From Halalkalicoccus sp. CGA53 (GTDB taxonomy: Archaea > Halobacteriota > Halobacteria > Halobacteriales > Halalkalicoccaceae), in assembly GCF_036429475.1 (NCBI RefSeq), contig NZ_CP144125.1, positions 2,869,521-2,933,520 of the forward strand: a stretch of 64,000 nucleotides of DNA. The letters run 5' to 3'. Of this stretch, positions 52,270-61,053 are shown one piece after another. Both the position numbers and the translations under genes were made by a program. A model generated the notes under the pieces. It had not been told where the DNA came from and searched no databases. It was given only the letters and a program-made list of their open reading frames with translations. Each line of letters starts with the position of its first letter. The stretch's first letter is position 1.

Positions 52270-52368
52270 TGTGAGGAGATCGGTAACACGGGTAATGAAC
52301 GTGTTGGAGCCGGTAGGACGGCGATCGGCCGCCGCCCGGCCCTCGGACGACGACGGCCTCGGAACGAC

Positions 52369-53727
52369 CTACTCCAGGGCGTCGAGGGTGGCGAACAGTT
52401 CGTCCGAGTGTCCGTCGCGGAGGTCGCCGACTGCCTCGACGACCGACGCCGAACCGTCCCGATCGATCCCCGCCGCACGGGTCAGTTCGTGGAACTTCCC
52501 CTCGACGTCCGCCCAGTCCATCGGCTTCTCCGGCTCGCCGAGGGCGTACTCGACGAACCGCTCGTGCGTGCCGTCGGCCTCGACGGTCACCCCCGCCGTC
52601 CAGCGTGCCGGAAACGGATCGTTCGTCCGGTCGGTCGAGGCGACCTCGACCCGGTCCATCAGCCGCCGGAGCGCGGGGTCGTCGAGGCGTTCCTGGGCGT
52701 CGAGGAACGCGCGAAGGCCGGCCTCGCCCGCCGAGAGCGAGAGCGCGGCGGCGAACGGCGTGGAGAACTGGCAGTCGACGAAGTTCTCGGGCCGTCGTTT
52801 CGAGGTGATCGGCTCGCCCGTCAGCCGGACGCCCGGTCCGGGGAGGTCGACCCTGACCGACTCGATCGCGTCGGGATCGACCCCCTCACCGATCTCGAGC
52901 AGCGCGTCGATCGCCGCGTGCATGTACCGACAGCAGGGGTACGGCTTGAGCGCGGTCTCGAGCGCTGCCCTCCCGGGTTCGATCCCCCGGAGCGCCTCGG
53001 GGATCGGCTCGTCGGTGTAGCCGTGGAGGAAGCCGAACGTCCCCTCGATCGGTTCCGCCGAGCCCCGGAAGCCGGCGTCAGCGAGTTCGGTAGCCAGCAC
53101 CGCCCGGTGTGCACAGAGTCCGGGGTGCAGCCGTTTGTTCCACGCGCCGTTCTCGAGGAACTGCAGCGAACCCGCGGCCTGACTGCCGTTGACCCCGAAC
53201 GCGGCCTCGAACGTCGCCTCGTCGAATCCCCTGAGGAGACCCGCAGCGGCGGTCGCCCCGAACGTCCCGCAGGTGGCCGTGAGGTGGAACCCGCGGGCGT
53301 AGTGGGCGTCCGGGTTCACCGCGCGGCCGAGCGCGCAGGTGACGTCGTAGCCGAGCGAGATCGCGGCGAGTAGCGCCTCGCCCGTCGCCTCCGTCTCGCG
53401 GGCGACCGGGAGGGCCGCGGCGATGGTCGGCGCACCGGGGTGGAGCGACGACTCGCGGTGGGTGTCGTCGAAGTCGAGGCTGTGGGCGAACGTGCCACTC
53501 AGAAGGGCGGCCCGGTCGGGCGCGAGGGTCGACCCGGTCGGTAGCCGTGGAGCACGCCCGCCCGCGAGCCCCTCGACCGTCCTCAGAACGCTCTCGGAGG
53601 AGGTGGCCACGCTCCGACCCCCGAGAACGAGCCCGACCCAGTCGAGCAGGTGTCGTTCGAGGTGGTCGACGCTCTCGGCGGGCGGTGCGTCGGCCTCCGC
53701 GCAGAACGCGGCGAGGCTGTCGGTCAC
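52369..53727 (-). CDS. MmgE/PrpD family protein
   Basis: A 452-residue protein of the MmgE/PrpD fold (2-methylcitrate dehydratase, cis-aconitate decarboxylase, iminodisuccinate epimerase relatives). Family phrases: LLDWVGLVLGGRSVATSSES, GTFAHSLDFDDTHRESSLHP, GAPTIAAALPVARETEATGE, LISLGYDVTCALGRAVNPDA-like AISLGYDVTCALGRAVNPDA, ARGFHLTATCGTFGATAAAG and ALKPYPCCRYMHAAIDALLE. The start codon is GTG. In Pseudomonas a homologue sits in the itaconate gene cluster, but its reaction there is not known to me. It may isomerise or dehydrate the substrate before CoA activation. Confidence 0.9.
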   Translation of the reverse strand: MTDSLAAFCAEADAPPAESVDHLERHLLDWVGLVLGGRSVATSSESVLRTVEGLAGGRAPRLPTGSTLAPDRAALLSGTFAHSLDFDDTHRESSLHPGAPTIAAALPVARETEATGEALLAAISLGYDVTCALGRAVNPDAHYARGFHLTATCGTFGATAAAGLLRGFDEATFEAAFGVNGSQAAGSLQFLENGAWNKRLHPGLCAHRAVLATELADAGFRGSAEPIEGTFGFLHGYTDEPIPEALRGIEPGRAALETALKPYPCCRYMHAAIDALLEIGEGVDPDAIESVRVDLPGPGVRLTGEPITSKRRPENFVDCQFSTPFAAALSLSAGEAGLRAFLDAQERLDDPALRRLMDRVEVASTDRTNDPFPARWTAGVTVEADGTHERFVEYALGEPEKPMDWADVEGKFHELTRAAGIDRDGSASVVEAVGDLRDGHSDELFATLDALE

Positions 53728-53803
53728 CGGGTACCCCCCACGGGACCGGTTTCGGTCGCCTGCGCGCGTACCCCCTCTGGGTCGAGGACGGGGCGATCGG
53801 CGC

Positions 53804-54241
53804 TCATGTCGGCGAGACCATCACCGTTCGGTCGGCGTCGAGGATGACCGCCTGCGTGACGCTCCCGAAGATCGCCTTCCCGACGGGGGAGCGCCGCCGC
53901 CCACCGAGGACGATCGCGTCGGCGTCGACCTCGGCCGCGACCGCGAGGATCGCCTCCTCCGGCTCCCCGGTGACGCCGTGGACGGCGGTCTCGACGTTCG
54001 CCTCGCGGAGCAGCTCCACGAGTAGGTCGGCGGTCTCCGGCAGCCCCTGGATCTCCTCTAAGTTCCGGTTGATCTCCTCGATGTACGAGGACCCCGCCTC
54101 GTCGGCCGGCGTCTCTATCTCCTCGTGGACGTAGAGGACGTCTGCACGGACCGCGGCCGCGCCCGCGAGTCCGAGGATCGTCTCCGCCTGCGAGCGGACC
54201 CGCCGTTCGTCGTCGTCGATCGGAACCAGTACGTGGTACAT
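53804..54241 (-). CDS. Universal stress protein (UspA family)
   Basis: A 145-residue USP protein with MYHVLVPIDDDERRVRSQAE, the helix VELLREANVETAVHGVTGEP and the nucleotide loop AIVLGGRRRSPVGKAIFGSV followed by TQAVILDADRTVMVSPT. The loop closely resembles that of the protein at 14799-15257 (GRRRSPAGKAIFG), so the two are paralogues of one subgroup that differs from the GxxGxGG protein at 37698. It lies between the dehydrogenase and the MmgE/PrpD gene on the same strand, suggesting co-expression with the catabolic genes. Confidence 0.9.
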   Translation of the reverse strand: MYHVLVPIDDDERRVRSQAETILGLAGAAAVRADVLYVHEEIETPADEAGSSYIEEINRNLEEIQGLPETADLLVELLREANVETAVHGVTGEPEEAILAVAAEVDADAIVLGGRRRSPVGKAIFGSVTQAVILDADRTVMVSPT

Positions 54242-54267
54242 GACTCCGACCACAGGGTGAGAGGTTA

Positions 54268-55176
54268 TCAATCCACCCGCGGATCGGCCCCTGAATTCGG
54301 ACGATCCGCACCCGTCATCGCCGCCCGGAGGTAGCCGTAGACGTCGGTCATGTCACCCGTCTCGCCGTACCTCGCTCTCGTGTACTCGATCTGGCTCGCG
54401 ACGACGCCAGCCAGCAGCAGCGGGAGACCCTTCTCGTCGCCGAACCGTTCGAGCAGCGCGATGTCTTTCTCCATCAGCGCGAGCGAAAAGCCCACCTCCT
54501 CGCCCTCGGCGATGTAGTCGGGGAACTTGTCCTCCGTGGCGGAGTTCCGGCCGGTGCTGACGGTGAACACCTCGCACATCGTCTCGATGTCGAGACCGAC
54601 CGCCTCGCCGAGAACGACCGCCTCGGAGGTCGCGACCATCGCGGCGAACGAGAGGTAGTTGTTGAGCAGTTTCACCGCGTGACCGTGACCGGGGTCCTCG
54701 CCGACGTGGAAGACGTTCTTCGCGAACGCGTCGACGTAGGGCCGACAGCGGTCGAGTTCGCTTGGGTCGCCGCCGACCATGACCGTGAGTGTCCCCGCCT
54801 CCGCGCCGTAGGTGCCGCCGCTGACGGGTGCGCCGAGGGTCGACACCCCCACCTCGGAGAGCGAGTCGGCGACCGTCCGGGTCGTCTCCGGCGTCGAGGT
54901 CGTCGTGTCCACGACGACCGATCCCGGACCGAGGCTCCCCGCGAGCTCGGCGGCGACCGACTCGACCGCCTCGGGTCCGGGGAGCGAGAGGAAGACCACG
55001 TCCGAGCGCTCGCCGACGGCCGCCACCGACTCGACACCGGTCGCACCCATCGACTCCATCGCATCGATCGGGGCGTCCCTGCGGTCGAAGACGGCCACGT
55101 CGTGGCCGGCTCGAACGAGGTGTGTCGCCATCGAACCGCCCATCCTCCCGAGACCGACGAACCCGAGTCGCGTCAT
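54268..55176 (-). CDS. 3-hydroxyisobutyrate-dehydrogenase family NAD(P) oxidoreductase
   Basis: A 302-residue beta-hydroxyacid dehydrogenase. LGFVGLGRMGGSMATHLVRA is the signature; VVDTTTSTPETTRTVADSLS, APVSGGTYGAEAGTLTVMVG and the catalytic lysine in GHAVKLLNNYLSFAAMVATS near residue 170 are all present. Family substrates include 3-hydroxyisobutyrate, tartronate semialdehyde and 2-(hydroxymethyl)glutarate. It is the first gene of the minus-strand catabolic array and probably reduces or oxidises a branched hydroxy acid linked to that pathway. Confidence 0.9.
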   Translation of the reverse strand: MTRLGFVGLGRMGGSMATHLVRAGHDVAVFDRRDAPIDAMESMGATGVESVAAVGERSDVVFLSLPGPEAVESVAAELAGSLGPGSVVVDTTTSTPETTRTVADSLSEVGVSTLGAPVSGGTYGAEAGTLTVMVGGDPSELDRCRPYVDAFAKNVFHVGEDPGHGHAVKLLNNYLSFAAMVATSEAVVLGEAVGLDIETMCEVFTVSTGRNSATEDKFPDYIAEGEEVGFSLALMEKDIALLERFGDEKGLPLLLAGVVASQIEYTRARYGETGDMTDVYGYLRAAMTGADRPNSGADPRVD

Positions 55177-55342
55177 GCTCGGGGTTCACGCCGGGGGGTA
55201 ACGAATCTAGCGTCGCGCTGGGGACGGCGACGCCCGCTCGGAGCTCCTGTGAGCGAGGGGAATCGACGCTGATAAGCGAGCCGCGCGAGGAGTGACGCGA
55301 AGACACGGCCGACGGCCCCGGAGTGTCGGCCACACACCACTC

Positions 55343-56614
55343 ATGAAGGGGAACGACCGCCGGATCGTGCTGTTCACCGCCGGGTCGCACGGGCTCGTCC
55401 ACACCTACGAGCTGTCGATCCCGATCCTGATGACCGTCTGGCTCGCCGAGTTCTCGGTGACCGCGGCGGCGCTCGGCCTCGCGGTGACGGTCGGCTACGG
55501 CCTCTTCGGGGTCGGGGCGCTCCCCGGCGGCGTGCTCGTCGACCGGTTCGGCTCGAAGCCACTGATCATCGGCTGTCTGCTCGGGATGGGCGTCGCCTTC
55601 CTGCTCGCGGCCGCCGCGCCGAGCTTCCCGACGCTCGTCCTCGCCCTCGCGCTCTGGGGGATCGCCGCGTCGGTCTACCACCCCGCGGGTCTCGCGCTCA
55701 TCTCGAAGGGCGTCACCCGGTCGGGGACCGCCTTCGGCTACCACGGCATCGGCGGCAACCTCGGCATCGCGCTCGGCCCGCTCGTCACCGTCCTCCTGCT
55801 GCTCCAGTTCGACTGGCGGGTCGTCACCGCCGCGCTCGTGCTCCCGACGGTCGTCGTCGTCGCCTACGGGCTGGCCGTCGAGTTCGACGAGACCGCCGCC
55901 GTCGAGACGGCGAGTCGGGCCGACGGTGGGTCGGGGGACGACAGCGGGTCCGCGAGCGACACGAAGGGACAGCTCACGGTGGGAGCGATCCTCTCGGACA
56001 GCCGGGCGCTGTTCACGCTCGGGTTCTCGCTCGTCTTCCTCATCGTGATGCTCTCCGGGCTCTACTACCGCGCCTTTCTCACGTTCCTGCCCGACCTGCT
56101 GAGCGACCTGCTCGACGGCGTGTTGCACCTGGAGCTGGTCGATCCCGAGAGCCCCTACGCCGACGAGTTCGACGTCTCCCGGTACCTCTACGTCGGCATC
56201 CTGGTCTTCGGGGTGGCGGGCCAGTACCTCGGGGGACGCCTCGCGGATCGGATCGCGCCCGAACGCGCGCTCGCGTACGTCCTCGCGACGCTCGCGACGC
56301 TCGCGGGGCTGGTCGTCCCCGCGGTCGCCCTCGGCCTGCTCCCCTTCCTCGCGGTCGCGCTGCTGCTCGGCGTCGCGCTGTTCACCATCCAGCCGCTCCA
56401 GCAGGCGACGGTCGCGGCATACTCCCCCTCGTCGGTTCGCGGGCTCTCGTTCGGCTACACCTTCCTCGCGATCTTCGGTATCGGCGCGCTCGGCGCGGGA
56501 CTTGCCGGCGCCGTGCTCACCTACGCGGACGTCGCCGCCCTGTTCGTCGTGCTCGCGGGCATCGCCGCGACCGGAGCGACGCTCACGGTCGTCCTCAGAC
56601 GGCTCACCCGCTGA
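55343..56614 (+). CDS. MFS transporter
   Basis: A 423-residue major facilitator. FTAGSHGLVHTYELSIPILM is the first segment, GGVLVDRFGSKPLIIGCLLG the family loop, and VYHPAGLALISKGVTRSGTA with FGYHGIGGNLGIALGPLVTV the segment 4-5 region, as in fosmidomycin-resistance or CynX-like MFS groups. The two halves are separated by an Asp/Ser-rich loop around residue 195. It is divergent from the dehydrogenase gene, so it borders the catabolic array and may carry a related compound. Confidence 0.88.
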   Translation: MKGNDRRIVLFTAGSHGLVHTYELSIPILMTVWLAEFSVTAAALGLAVTVGYGLFGVGALPGGVLVDRFGSKPLIIGCLLGMGVAFLLAAAAPSFPTLVLALALWGIAASVYHPAGLALISKGVTRSGTAFGYHGIGGNLGIALGPLVTVLLLLQFDWRVVTAALVLPTVVVVAYGLAVEFDETAAVETASRADGGSGDDSGSASDTKGQLTVGAILSDSRALFTLGFSLVFLIVMLSGLYYRAFLTFLPDLLSDLLDGVLHLELVDPESPYADEFDVSRYLYVGILVFGVAGQYLGGRLADRIAPERALAYVLATLATLAGLVVPAVALGLLPFLAVALLLGVALFTIQPLQQATVAAYSPSSVRGLSFGYTFLAIFGIGALGAGLAGAVLTYADVAALFVVLAGIAATGATLTVVLRRLTR

Positions 56615-56737
56615 GGCGGCGTACTCAGAGGAGCCGGAGGCGCTCGCGGTCGAGTGGCACTCGCTCGCCGTCGCTACGCGACCGTCGAGTCGGTAGACGG
56701 GGTCGTCTCGCTGCTCTCGAACGGGTGATCGCGGTGC

Positions 56738-57397
56738 TCACTCGACGATCCGCGACATGACGGCGGACTCGGCCTTGCGCAGGTGATCGGAGGCCGTGCT
56801 CTCGGCGCAGTCGAGCGCCGCGGCCACCGCCGCGAGCGACGCGCTCCGGGGGACGTCGTAGTAGCCGAGGTCGACCGCCGTCCGGACGGCCTCTGCCTGC
56901 CTGTCGGTCAGCGCGCCCGCGACCCGAGCGTGTCGGCGGTCGTACTCGCCGACCCCCTCGATCGTCACCTCGATCTCGCCCGGTATCCTCCCGACGAGCG
57001 TCCCGAGGTCCGCCTCCTGGCCGACGACGGTCATCCGCATCGCGGCCTCCGAGTCGTAGACGATCGGCGGGACGACGACGAGCTCCAGCTCACCGAACGC
57101 ACGCCGGAGCGAGACGTCCTCCTCTCGGGTCTCCTGGCACGCGAAGACGTAGAGCGACCGGTCGTCGACCCGCGCGGTCCGATGCCACCGGATCGAGTCG
57201 ATGGCCTCGATCGCCCCCCGGTACCGCTCCGGGTCGGTCACCTCCGCGTAGAACAGTTCGTACTCGACTCCCTCCTCCCGCCCCAGGTTCCACGTCAGCA
57301 GCTCCTCGTGGGTGACGACGTCCCCGTGGCGGATGAACCGCTGCATCGGATGGAGCATCGAATCGGGCTGGCGCAGACGGAGGTCACAGTACTTCAC
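56738..57397 (-). CDS. HTH-10 (bacterio-opsin activator type) transcriptional regulator
   Basis: A 219-residue regulator. Residues 150-219 form the HTH_10 DNA-binding domain: ALTDRQAEAVRTAVDLGYYD, VPRSASLAAVAAALDCAEST and ASDHLRKAESAVMSRIVE, the pattern shared by haloarchaeal Bat-like proteins. The N-terminal half (FIRHGDVVTHEELLTWNLGR, YELFYAEVTDPERYRGAIEA) is a small ligand-sensing-like domain without PAS or GAF features. It is divergent from the P450 gene, with two perfect palindromes in the spacer, and is the likely local regulator of the P450 or of the catabolic array. Confidence 0.87.
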   Translation of the reverse strand: MKYCDLRLRQPDSMLHPMQRFIRHGDVVTHEELLTWNLGREEGVEYELFYAEVTDPERYRGAIEAIDSIRWHRTARVDDRSLYVFACQETREEDVSLRRAFGELELVVVPPIVYDSEAAMRMTVVGQEADLGTLVGRIPGEIEVTIEGVGEYDRRHARVAGALTDRQAEAVRTAVDLGYYDVPRSASLAAVAAALDCAESTASDHLRKAESAVMSRIVE

Positions 57398-57415
57398 GGG
57401 TCGTCCCTTGGAGCC

Positions 57416-57446
57416 GGTTCGAACCCGGACTCGACCGACGCGTCGG
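57416..57446. promoter_or_regulatory. Two palindromes between the HTH-10 and P450 genes
   Basis: GGTTCGAACC (57416-57425) and CCGACGCGTCGG (57435-57446) are perfect palindromes 9 bases apart in a 122-base divergent spacer. A TATA-like CATAAAG follows at 57457-57463. They are candidate sites for the HTH-10 protein. Confidence 0.45.
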
Positions 57447-57519
57447 ACCGACGGAACATAAAGACACTAGCCACTCCGGCCGAACCCGTTTCTCCCGAGG
57501 GGATCTATCGGGAACCGCG

Positions 57520-58974
57520 ATGACGACCACACCCGACGACGGATCCGGGAACGGGGGGACGAGAGGGACGGGGAGGCTGCCACCCGGACCCGACGGCCTG
57601 CCGGTCCTGGGGAACACGCTCTCGCTCGCCCGGGACCCGATCGGCTTCTTCGACCGGATGGCCGCCTACGGCGACGTCGTCCGGTACGAGCTCGCCGGGC
57701 AGCCGTTCACGATGGTGCTCCACCCCACGTACGTCGAGCGGCTGCTGGTGACCGACTCGGACTCCCTCCGGAAGTTCCGGTTCGAGGAGTTCGGCTTCGG
57801 CTCCGGCAACGACGCGTTCGCGCCCGAGGGCGTGCTCTTCAGCGAGGGCGAGCAGTGGCGTGCCCAGCGGACGGCCCTCCAGGCGGCGTTCACGCCCGAC
57901 CGGATCGAGCGCTACGGCGAGACGATGGTCGCGACGGCCGCCGAACACGCCGCCGGCTGGCCGAGGGACGAGGGGGTCGCGATCGACCGGCGGTTCTCGG
58001 AGCTGACGCTCGATATCCTCGCCCGGACGCTGTTCGACCTCGACCTCGACGGTCGGGGGGAGGCGATCACCGACGTCGCCCGGGCGCTGAACGAGCGGGC
58101 GGACACGCGGAACCTCTCGGCGTTCCTCCCGTCGTGGGTGCCGACGCCGAGCCAGCGTCGGTACGACCGGGCGATGGGCGCCTTCGACGAGCTCGTCGAC
58201 GAACTGATCGCGGGACGCCGTGGGGACGAGGACCTCGACCGACGGGACGACCTGCTCTCGTTGCTGCTCGCCCGGGCGGGGCCGGAGGGCTACCGCCACT
58301 CGCAAACCGAACTCCGCGACCAGCTCCTGACGTTCCTGTTCGCCGGCCACGAGACGACCTCGCTTGCGCTCACCTACACGACGCTCCTGCTCTCGCGACA
58401 CCCCACCGTCCACGACCGACTCCACGCCGAGTGGGACGAGCTCCTCGGCGGCGACGATCCGACGCCCGCGGACCTGTCGGCGCTCGCGTACACCGACCGC
58501 GTCGTCCGGGAGTCACTGCGGCTCTACCCGCCGGCGTTCGCCGTCTTCCGCACCGCCCTCGAGGACCTGACGCTCGACGGCTACCTGCTCCCCGCGGGGA
58601 CGAACGTCACGATCCCGCAGTTCCGGATCCACCGCGATCCCCGGTTCTACGACGACCCCGAGCGGTTCCGGCCCGACCGCTGGACCGACGGCTTCGAGGA
58701 GGGTGAGGTGCGGAGCACCGCCGGCGGGGCGAGCGGGGAGGGGACCGACTCGCGAGCCGGGCGTCCCGAGTACGCGTACTTCCCGTTCGGCGGCGGTCCC
58801 CGCCACTGCATCGGGATGCGTTTCGCGATGACGGAGTTGACCCTCGTGTTACCGACGATTCTCCGACGGGTCGAGGTCGATCCGCTCTCCGATCCGGAGC
58901 CCGACCTCGCGCCGGGTGCGACGCTCCAGCCGGCCGACGACGTGCGGGTTCGGATACAGGAACGCGGGGGGTGA
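57520..58974 (+). CDS. Cytochrome P450
   Basis: A 484-residue cytochrome P450, soluble (no N-terminal anchor). RLPPGPDGLPVLGNTLSLAR is the proline-rich start, FLFAGHETTSLALTYTTLLL the oxygen-binding I helix, RESLRLYPPAFAVFRTALED the E-x-x-R region, FRPDRW the PERF-like motif and FPFGGGPRHCIGMRFAMTEL the heme loop with Cys430. An acidic insert of about 25 residues (near 395-415) precedes the heme loop. P450s in haloarchaea are uncommon and few have known substrates (carotenoid or terpenoid oxidation is often proposed). No redox partner is adjacent. Confidence 0.93.
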   Translation: MTTTPDDGSGNGGTRGTGRLPPGPDGLPVLGNTLSLARDPIGFFDRMAAYGDVVRYELAGQPFTMVLHPTYVERLLVTDSDSLRKFRFEEFGFGSGNDAFAPEGVLFSEGEQWRAQRTALQAAFTPDRIERYGETMVATAAEHAAGWPRDEGVAIDRRFSELTLDILARTLFDLDLDGRGEAITDVARALNERADTRNLSAFLPSWVPTPSQRRYDRAMGAFDELVDELIAGRRGDEDLDRRDDLLSLLLARAGPEGYRHSQTELRDQLLTFLFAGHETTSLALTYTTLLLSRHPTVHDRLHAEWDELLGGDDPTPADLSALAYTDRVVRESLRLYPPAFAVFRTALEDLTLDGYLLPAGTNVTIPQFRIHRDPRFYDDPERFRPDRWTDGFEEGEVRSTAGGASGEGTDSRAGRPEYAYFPFGGGPRHCIGMRFAMTELTLVLPTILRRVEVDPLSDPEPDLAPGATLQPADDVRVRIQERGG

Positions 58975-59106
58975 TCGGAACTCGAAGGGACCGCGACGCC
59001 GGGAGCGGAACCTCCGTCGCAGCCTCACACGGACTACTGTCCGTCGTTACCGGCGCAACCGCGCCCGTCCTGTGGGTGCATCGGTAAATCGTTCCAGCGG
59101 ACCGTA

Positions 59107-59382
59107 TCAGAACCGATCGGTTCTGGCGGCGGCGCTCCACGCGTCGGTCGGCGCGCCCGTCGGCACCCGGACCTGCCGGTTCTGCATCGCGTCGATCCGG
59201 CCGGCGAACGTCCATCGCTCGCCCTGCCAGGTCGGTTCCTCGCCCTCCGTACCGGCCTCCAGCGCTCGGAGGTGACTGCCGATCGCCGCGGCGATGGCCG
59301 CTGCCTCCTCGGGATCGGCGTCCGGCGGGATCGAGAGACCCTCGGCGAGGGTAGTGAGCTCCTCAGAGCGGGATGTTGCCAT
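59107..59382 (-). CDS. pccX: Propionyl-CoA carboxylase small subunit PccX
   Basis: A 91-residue acidic helical protein that matches the haloarchaeal PCC third subunit described in Haloferax mediterranei, where it is essential for PCC activity. It starts [20 protein letters not shown] and contains [20 protein letters not shown], then a C-terminal [20 protein letters not shown]-type segment also seen in acyl-CoA-carboxylase epsilon-like proteins. It overlaps the 3-prime end of pccB by 20 bases, so the pair is co-translated. The identification rests on size, pattern and position. Confidence 0.83.
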   Translation of the reverse strand: MATSRSEELTTLAEGLSIPPDADPEEAAAIAAAIGSHLRALEAGTEGEEPTWQGERWTFAGRIDAMQNRQVRVPTGAPTDAWSAAARTDRF

Positions 59383-60913
59383 GTTTCTTCTCCGGGGCGT
59401 GTTCGCGCTTCGATCGGAGCATCGTCAGGTCCGCGATCAGCCGTTTTCTGGTCTCTCGCGGCTCGATCACGTCGTCGACGAACCCCCGGTCGGCGGCGGT
59501 GTAGGGGTTCGCGAACTCGTCTCGGTACTCCTCGATCAGTTCGTCGCGGCGGGCCTCGGTGTCGTCCGCCGCTTCGAGCTGTTTGCGGTAGAGGATGTTC
59601 ACCGCGCCCTGTGGGCCCATCACCGCGATCTCGGCGGTCGGCCAGGTGTAGTTGACGTCCGCGCCGATGTGTTTCGACGCCATCACGCAGTAGGCCCCGC
59701 CGTAGGCTTTGCGGGTGATCACCGTCAGGAGTGGGACGGTCGCCTCGGAGTAGGCGTAGAGCAGCTTCGCCCCGTGTTTGATGATCCCCCGGTGTTCCTG
59801 GTCGGTGCCGGGCATGTAGCCCGGCACGTCGACGAACGTGAGGATCGGGATGTTGAACGAGTCACAGAACCGGATGAACCGCGAGCCCTTCATGCTCGCC
59901 TCGACGTCGAGCGTGCCCGCGTTCACCCGGGGCTGGTTCGCGACCACACCCACCGAGTGGCCGTCCAGCCGGGCGAAGCCGGTGACGATGTTCGCCGCGT
60001 AGTTCTCCGCGACCTCGAAGAAGGAGTCCTCGTCGGCCACGCCGTCGATCACGTCGACGATGTCGTACGGTTTTCGTGGCTCGGCGGGGACCACGTTCTC
60101 CAGCTCCTCGCACTCGCGGTCGGGGTCGTCCCACGGCTCGACCCTCGGCGGGTCCTCGACGTTGTTCTGCGGGAGATAGGACAGGAGATACCTGATGTCG
60201 TCGAGCACCGACTCCTCGTCGGGATCGGCGAAGTGTGCGACCCCCGTCTCGGTGCTGTGCGTCGTCGCGCCGCCGAGTTCGGCGAAGGTGACCTCCTCGC
60301 CTGTGACGGTCTTGATCACCTCTGGGCCGGTGATGAACATGTGGCTCGTCTCGTTCACCATGAAGACGAAGTCGGTGATCGAGGGGGAGTAGACCGCGCC
60401 GCCGGCACACGGACCCATGATCGCCGATATCTGGGGGACGACGCCGCTGGCGCGCTGGTTTCTGTGGAAGATCTCGGCGAAGCCCGCCAGGCTCTCGACG
60501 CCCTCCTGGATGCGTGCGCCTGCGGAGTCGTTGAGCCCGACGATCGGCGCGCCGACCTCCATCGCCTGGTCCATCGCCTTACAGATCTTCTCTGCGAACA
60601 CCTCGCCCAGGCTGCCGCCGAAGACGGTGAAGTCGTGGGCGAAGACGAAGACCGTTCTTCCATCGACCTCGCCGTAGCCGGTGACGACGCCGTCGCCGGG
60701 GATCTGTCGCTCCTCCATCCCGAAGTTGTGCGAGCGGTGGGTCCGGAGCTTGTCGAACTCCTCGAAGGTGCCGTCGTCGAGGAAGTAGTCGATGCGCTCT
60801 CTGGCGGTCAACTTCCCCTTCTCGTGCTGGGAGGCGATCCGCTCCTCGCCCCCGCCGAGCTCCGCCTCGCGCTTTCTCGCCCGTAGCTCCTCGATCCGTT
60901 TCTCGACGGTCAC
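59363..60913 (-). CDS. pccB: Propionyl-CoA carboxylase carboxyltransferase subunit
   Basis: A 516-residue carboxyltransferase (PccB/AccB-like) that moves the carboxyl group from biotin to propionyl-CoA or acetyl-CoA. [100 protein letters not shown] and [20 protein letters not shown] are the family landmarks; it ends [11 protein letters not shown] at 60913 ([10 protein letters not shown]) is taken as the start; GTG at 60922 is also possible. It is divergent from the binding-protein gene. The alpha subunit is 16 kb downstream. Confidence 0.93.
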   Translation of the reverse strand: MTVEKRIEELRARKREAELGGGEERIASQHEKGKLTARERIDYFLDDGTFEEFDKLRTHRSHNFGMEERQIPGDGVVTGYGEVDGRTVFVFAHDFTVFGGSLGEVFAEKICKAMDQAMEVGAPIVGLNDSAGARIQEGVESLAGFAEIFHRNQRASGVVPQISAIMGPCAGGAVYSPSITDFVFMVNETSHMFITGPEVIKTVTGEEVTFAELGGATTHSTETGVAHFADPDEESVLDDIRYLLSYLPQNNVEDPPRVEPWDDPDRECEELENVVPAEPRKPYDIVDVIDGVADEDSFFEVAENYAANIVTGFARLDGHSVGVVANQPRVNAGTLDVEASMKGSRFIRFCDSFNIPILTFVDVPGYMPGTDQEHRGIIKHGAKLLYAYSEATVPLLTVITRKAYGGAYCVMASKHIGADVNYTWPTAEIAVMGPQGAVNILYRKQLEAADDTEARRDELIEEYRDEFANPYTAADRGFVDDVIEPRETRKRLIADLTMLRSKREHAPEKKHGNIPL

Positions 60914-61018
60914 GGAGTCCACCTCGCTTCCGGTCGCACCTGGCCTGTCATGGTTGGCACGAACGAGAACCACCGACGGCAAAAGGTTTCCCCACTACGT
61001 ATCCTCGTTTCGGTAGAG

Positions 61019-61025
61019 TTTATAT
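61019..61025 (+). promoter_or_regulatory. Candidate TATA box of the branched-chain amino acid binding protein gene
   Basis: TTTATAT, centred about 32 bases before the ATG at 61054; strong TATA-like word, leaderless spacing. Confidence 0.6.
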
Positions 61026-61053
61026 GAGAGACACGTGTACGGTAACGTGACGT

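Noticed and set aside
50947-53373. 808-codon plus-strand frame antisense to the acyl-CoA dehydrogenase and MmgE/PrpD genes
   Set aside because: High-GC shadow with arginine-rich composition and no motifs; both minus-strand genes have complete family signatures.
42874-59106. Integrative element with integrase and attachment sites
   Set aside because: The split pcc operon suggested insertion, but no integrase, transposase, tRNA boundary or flanking repeat was found.
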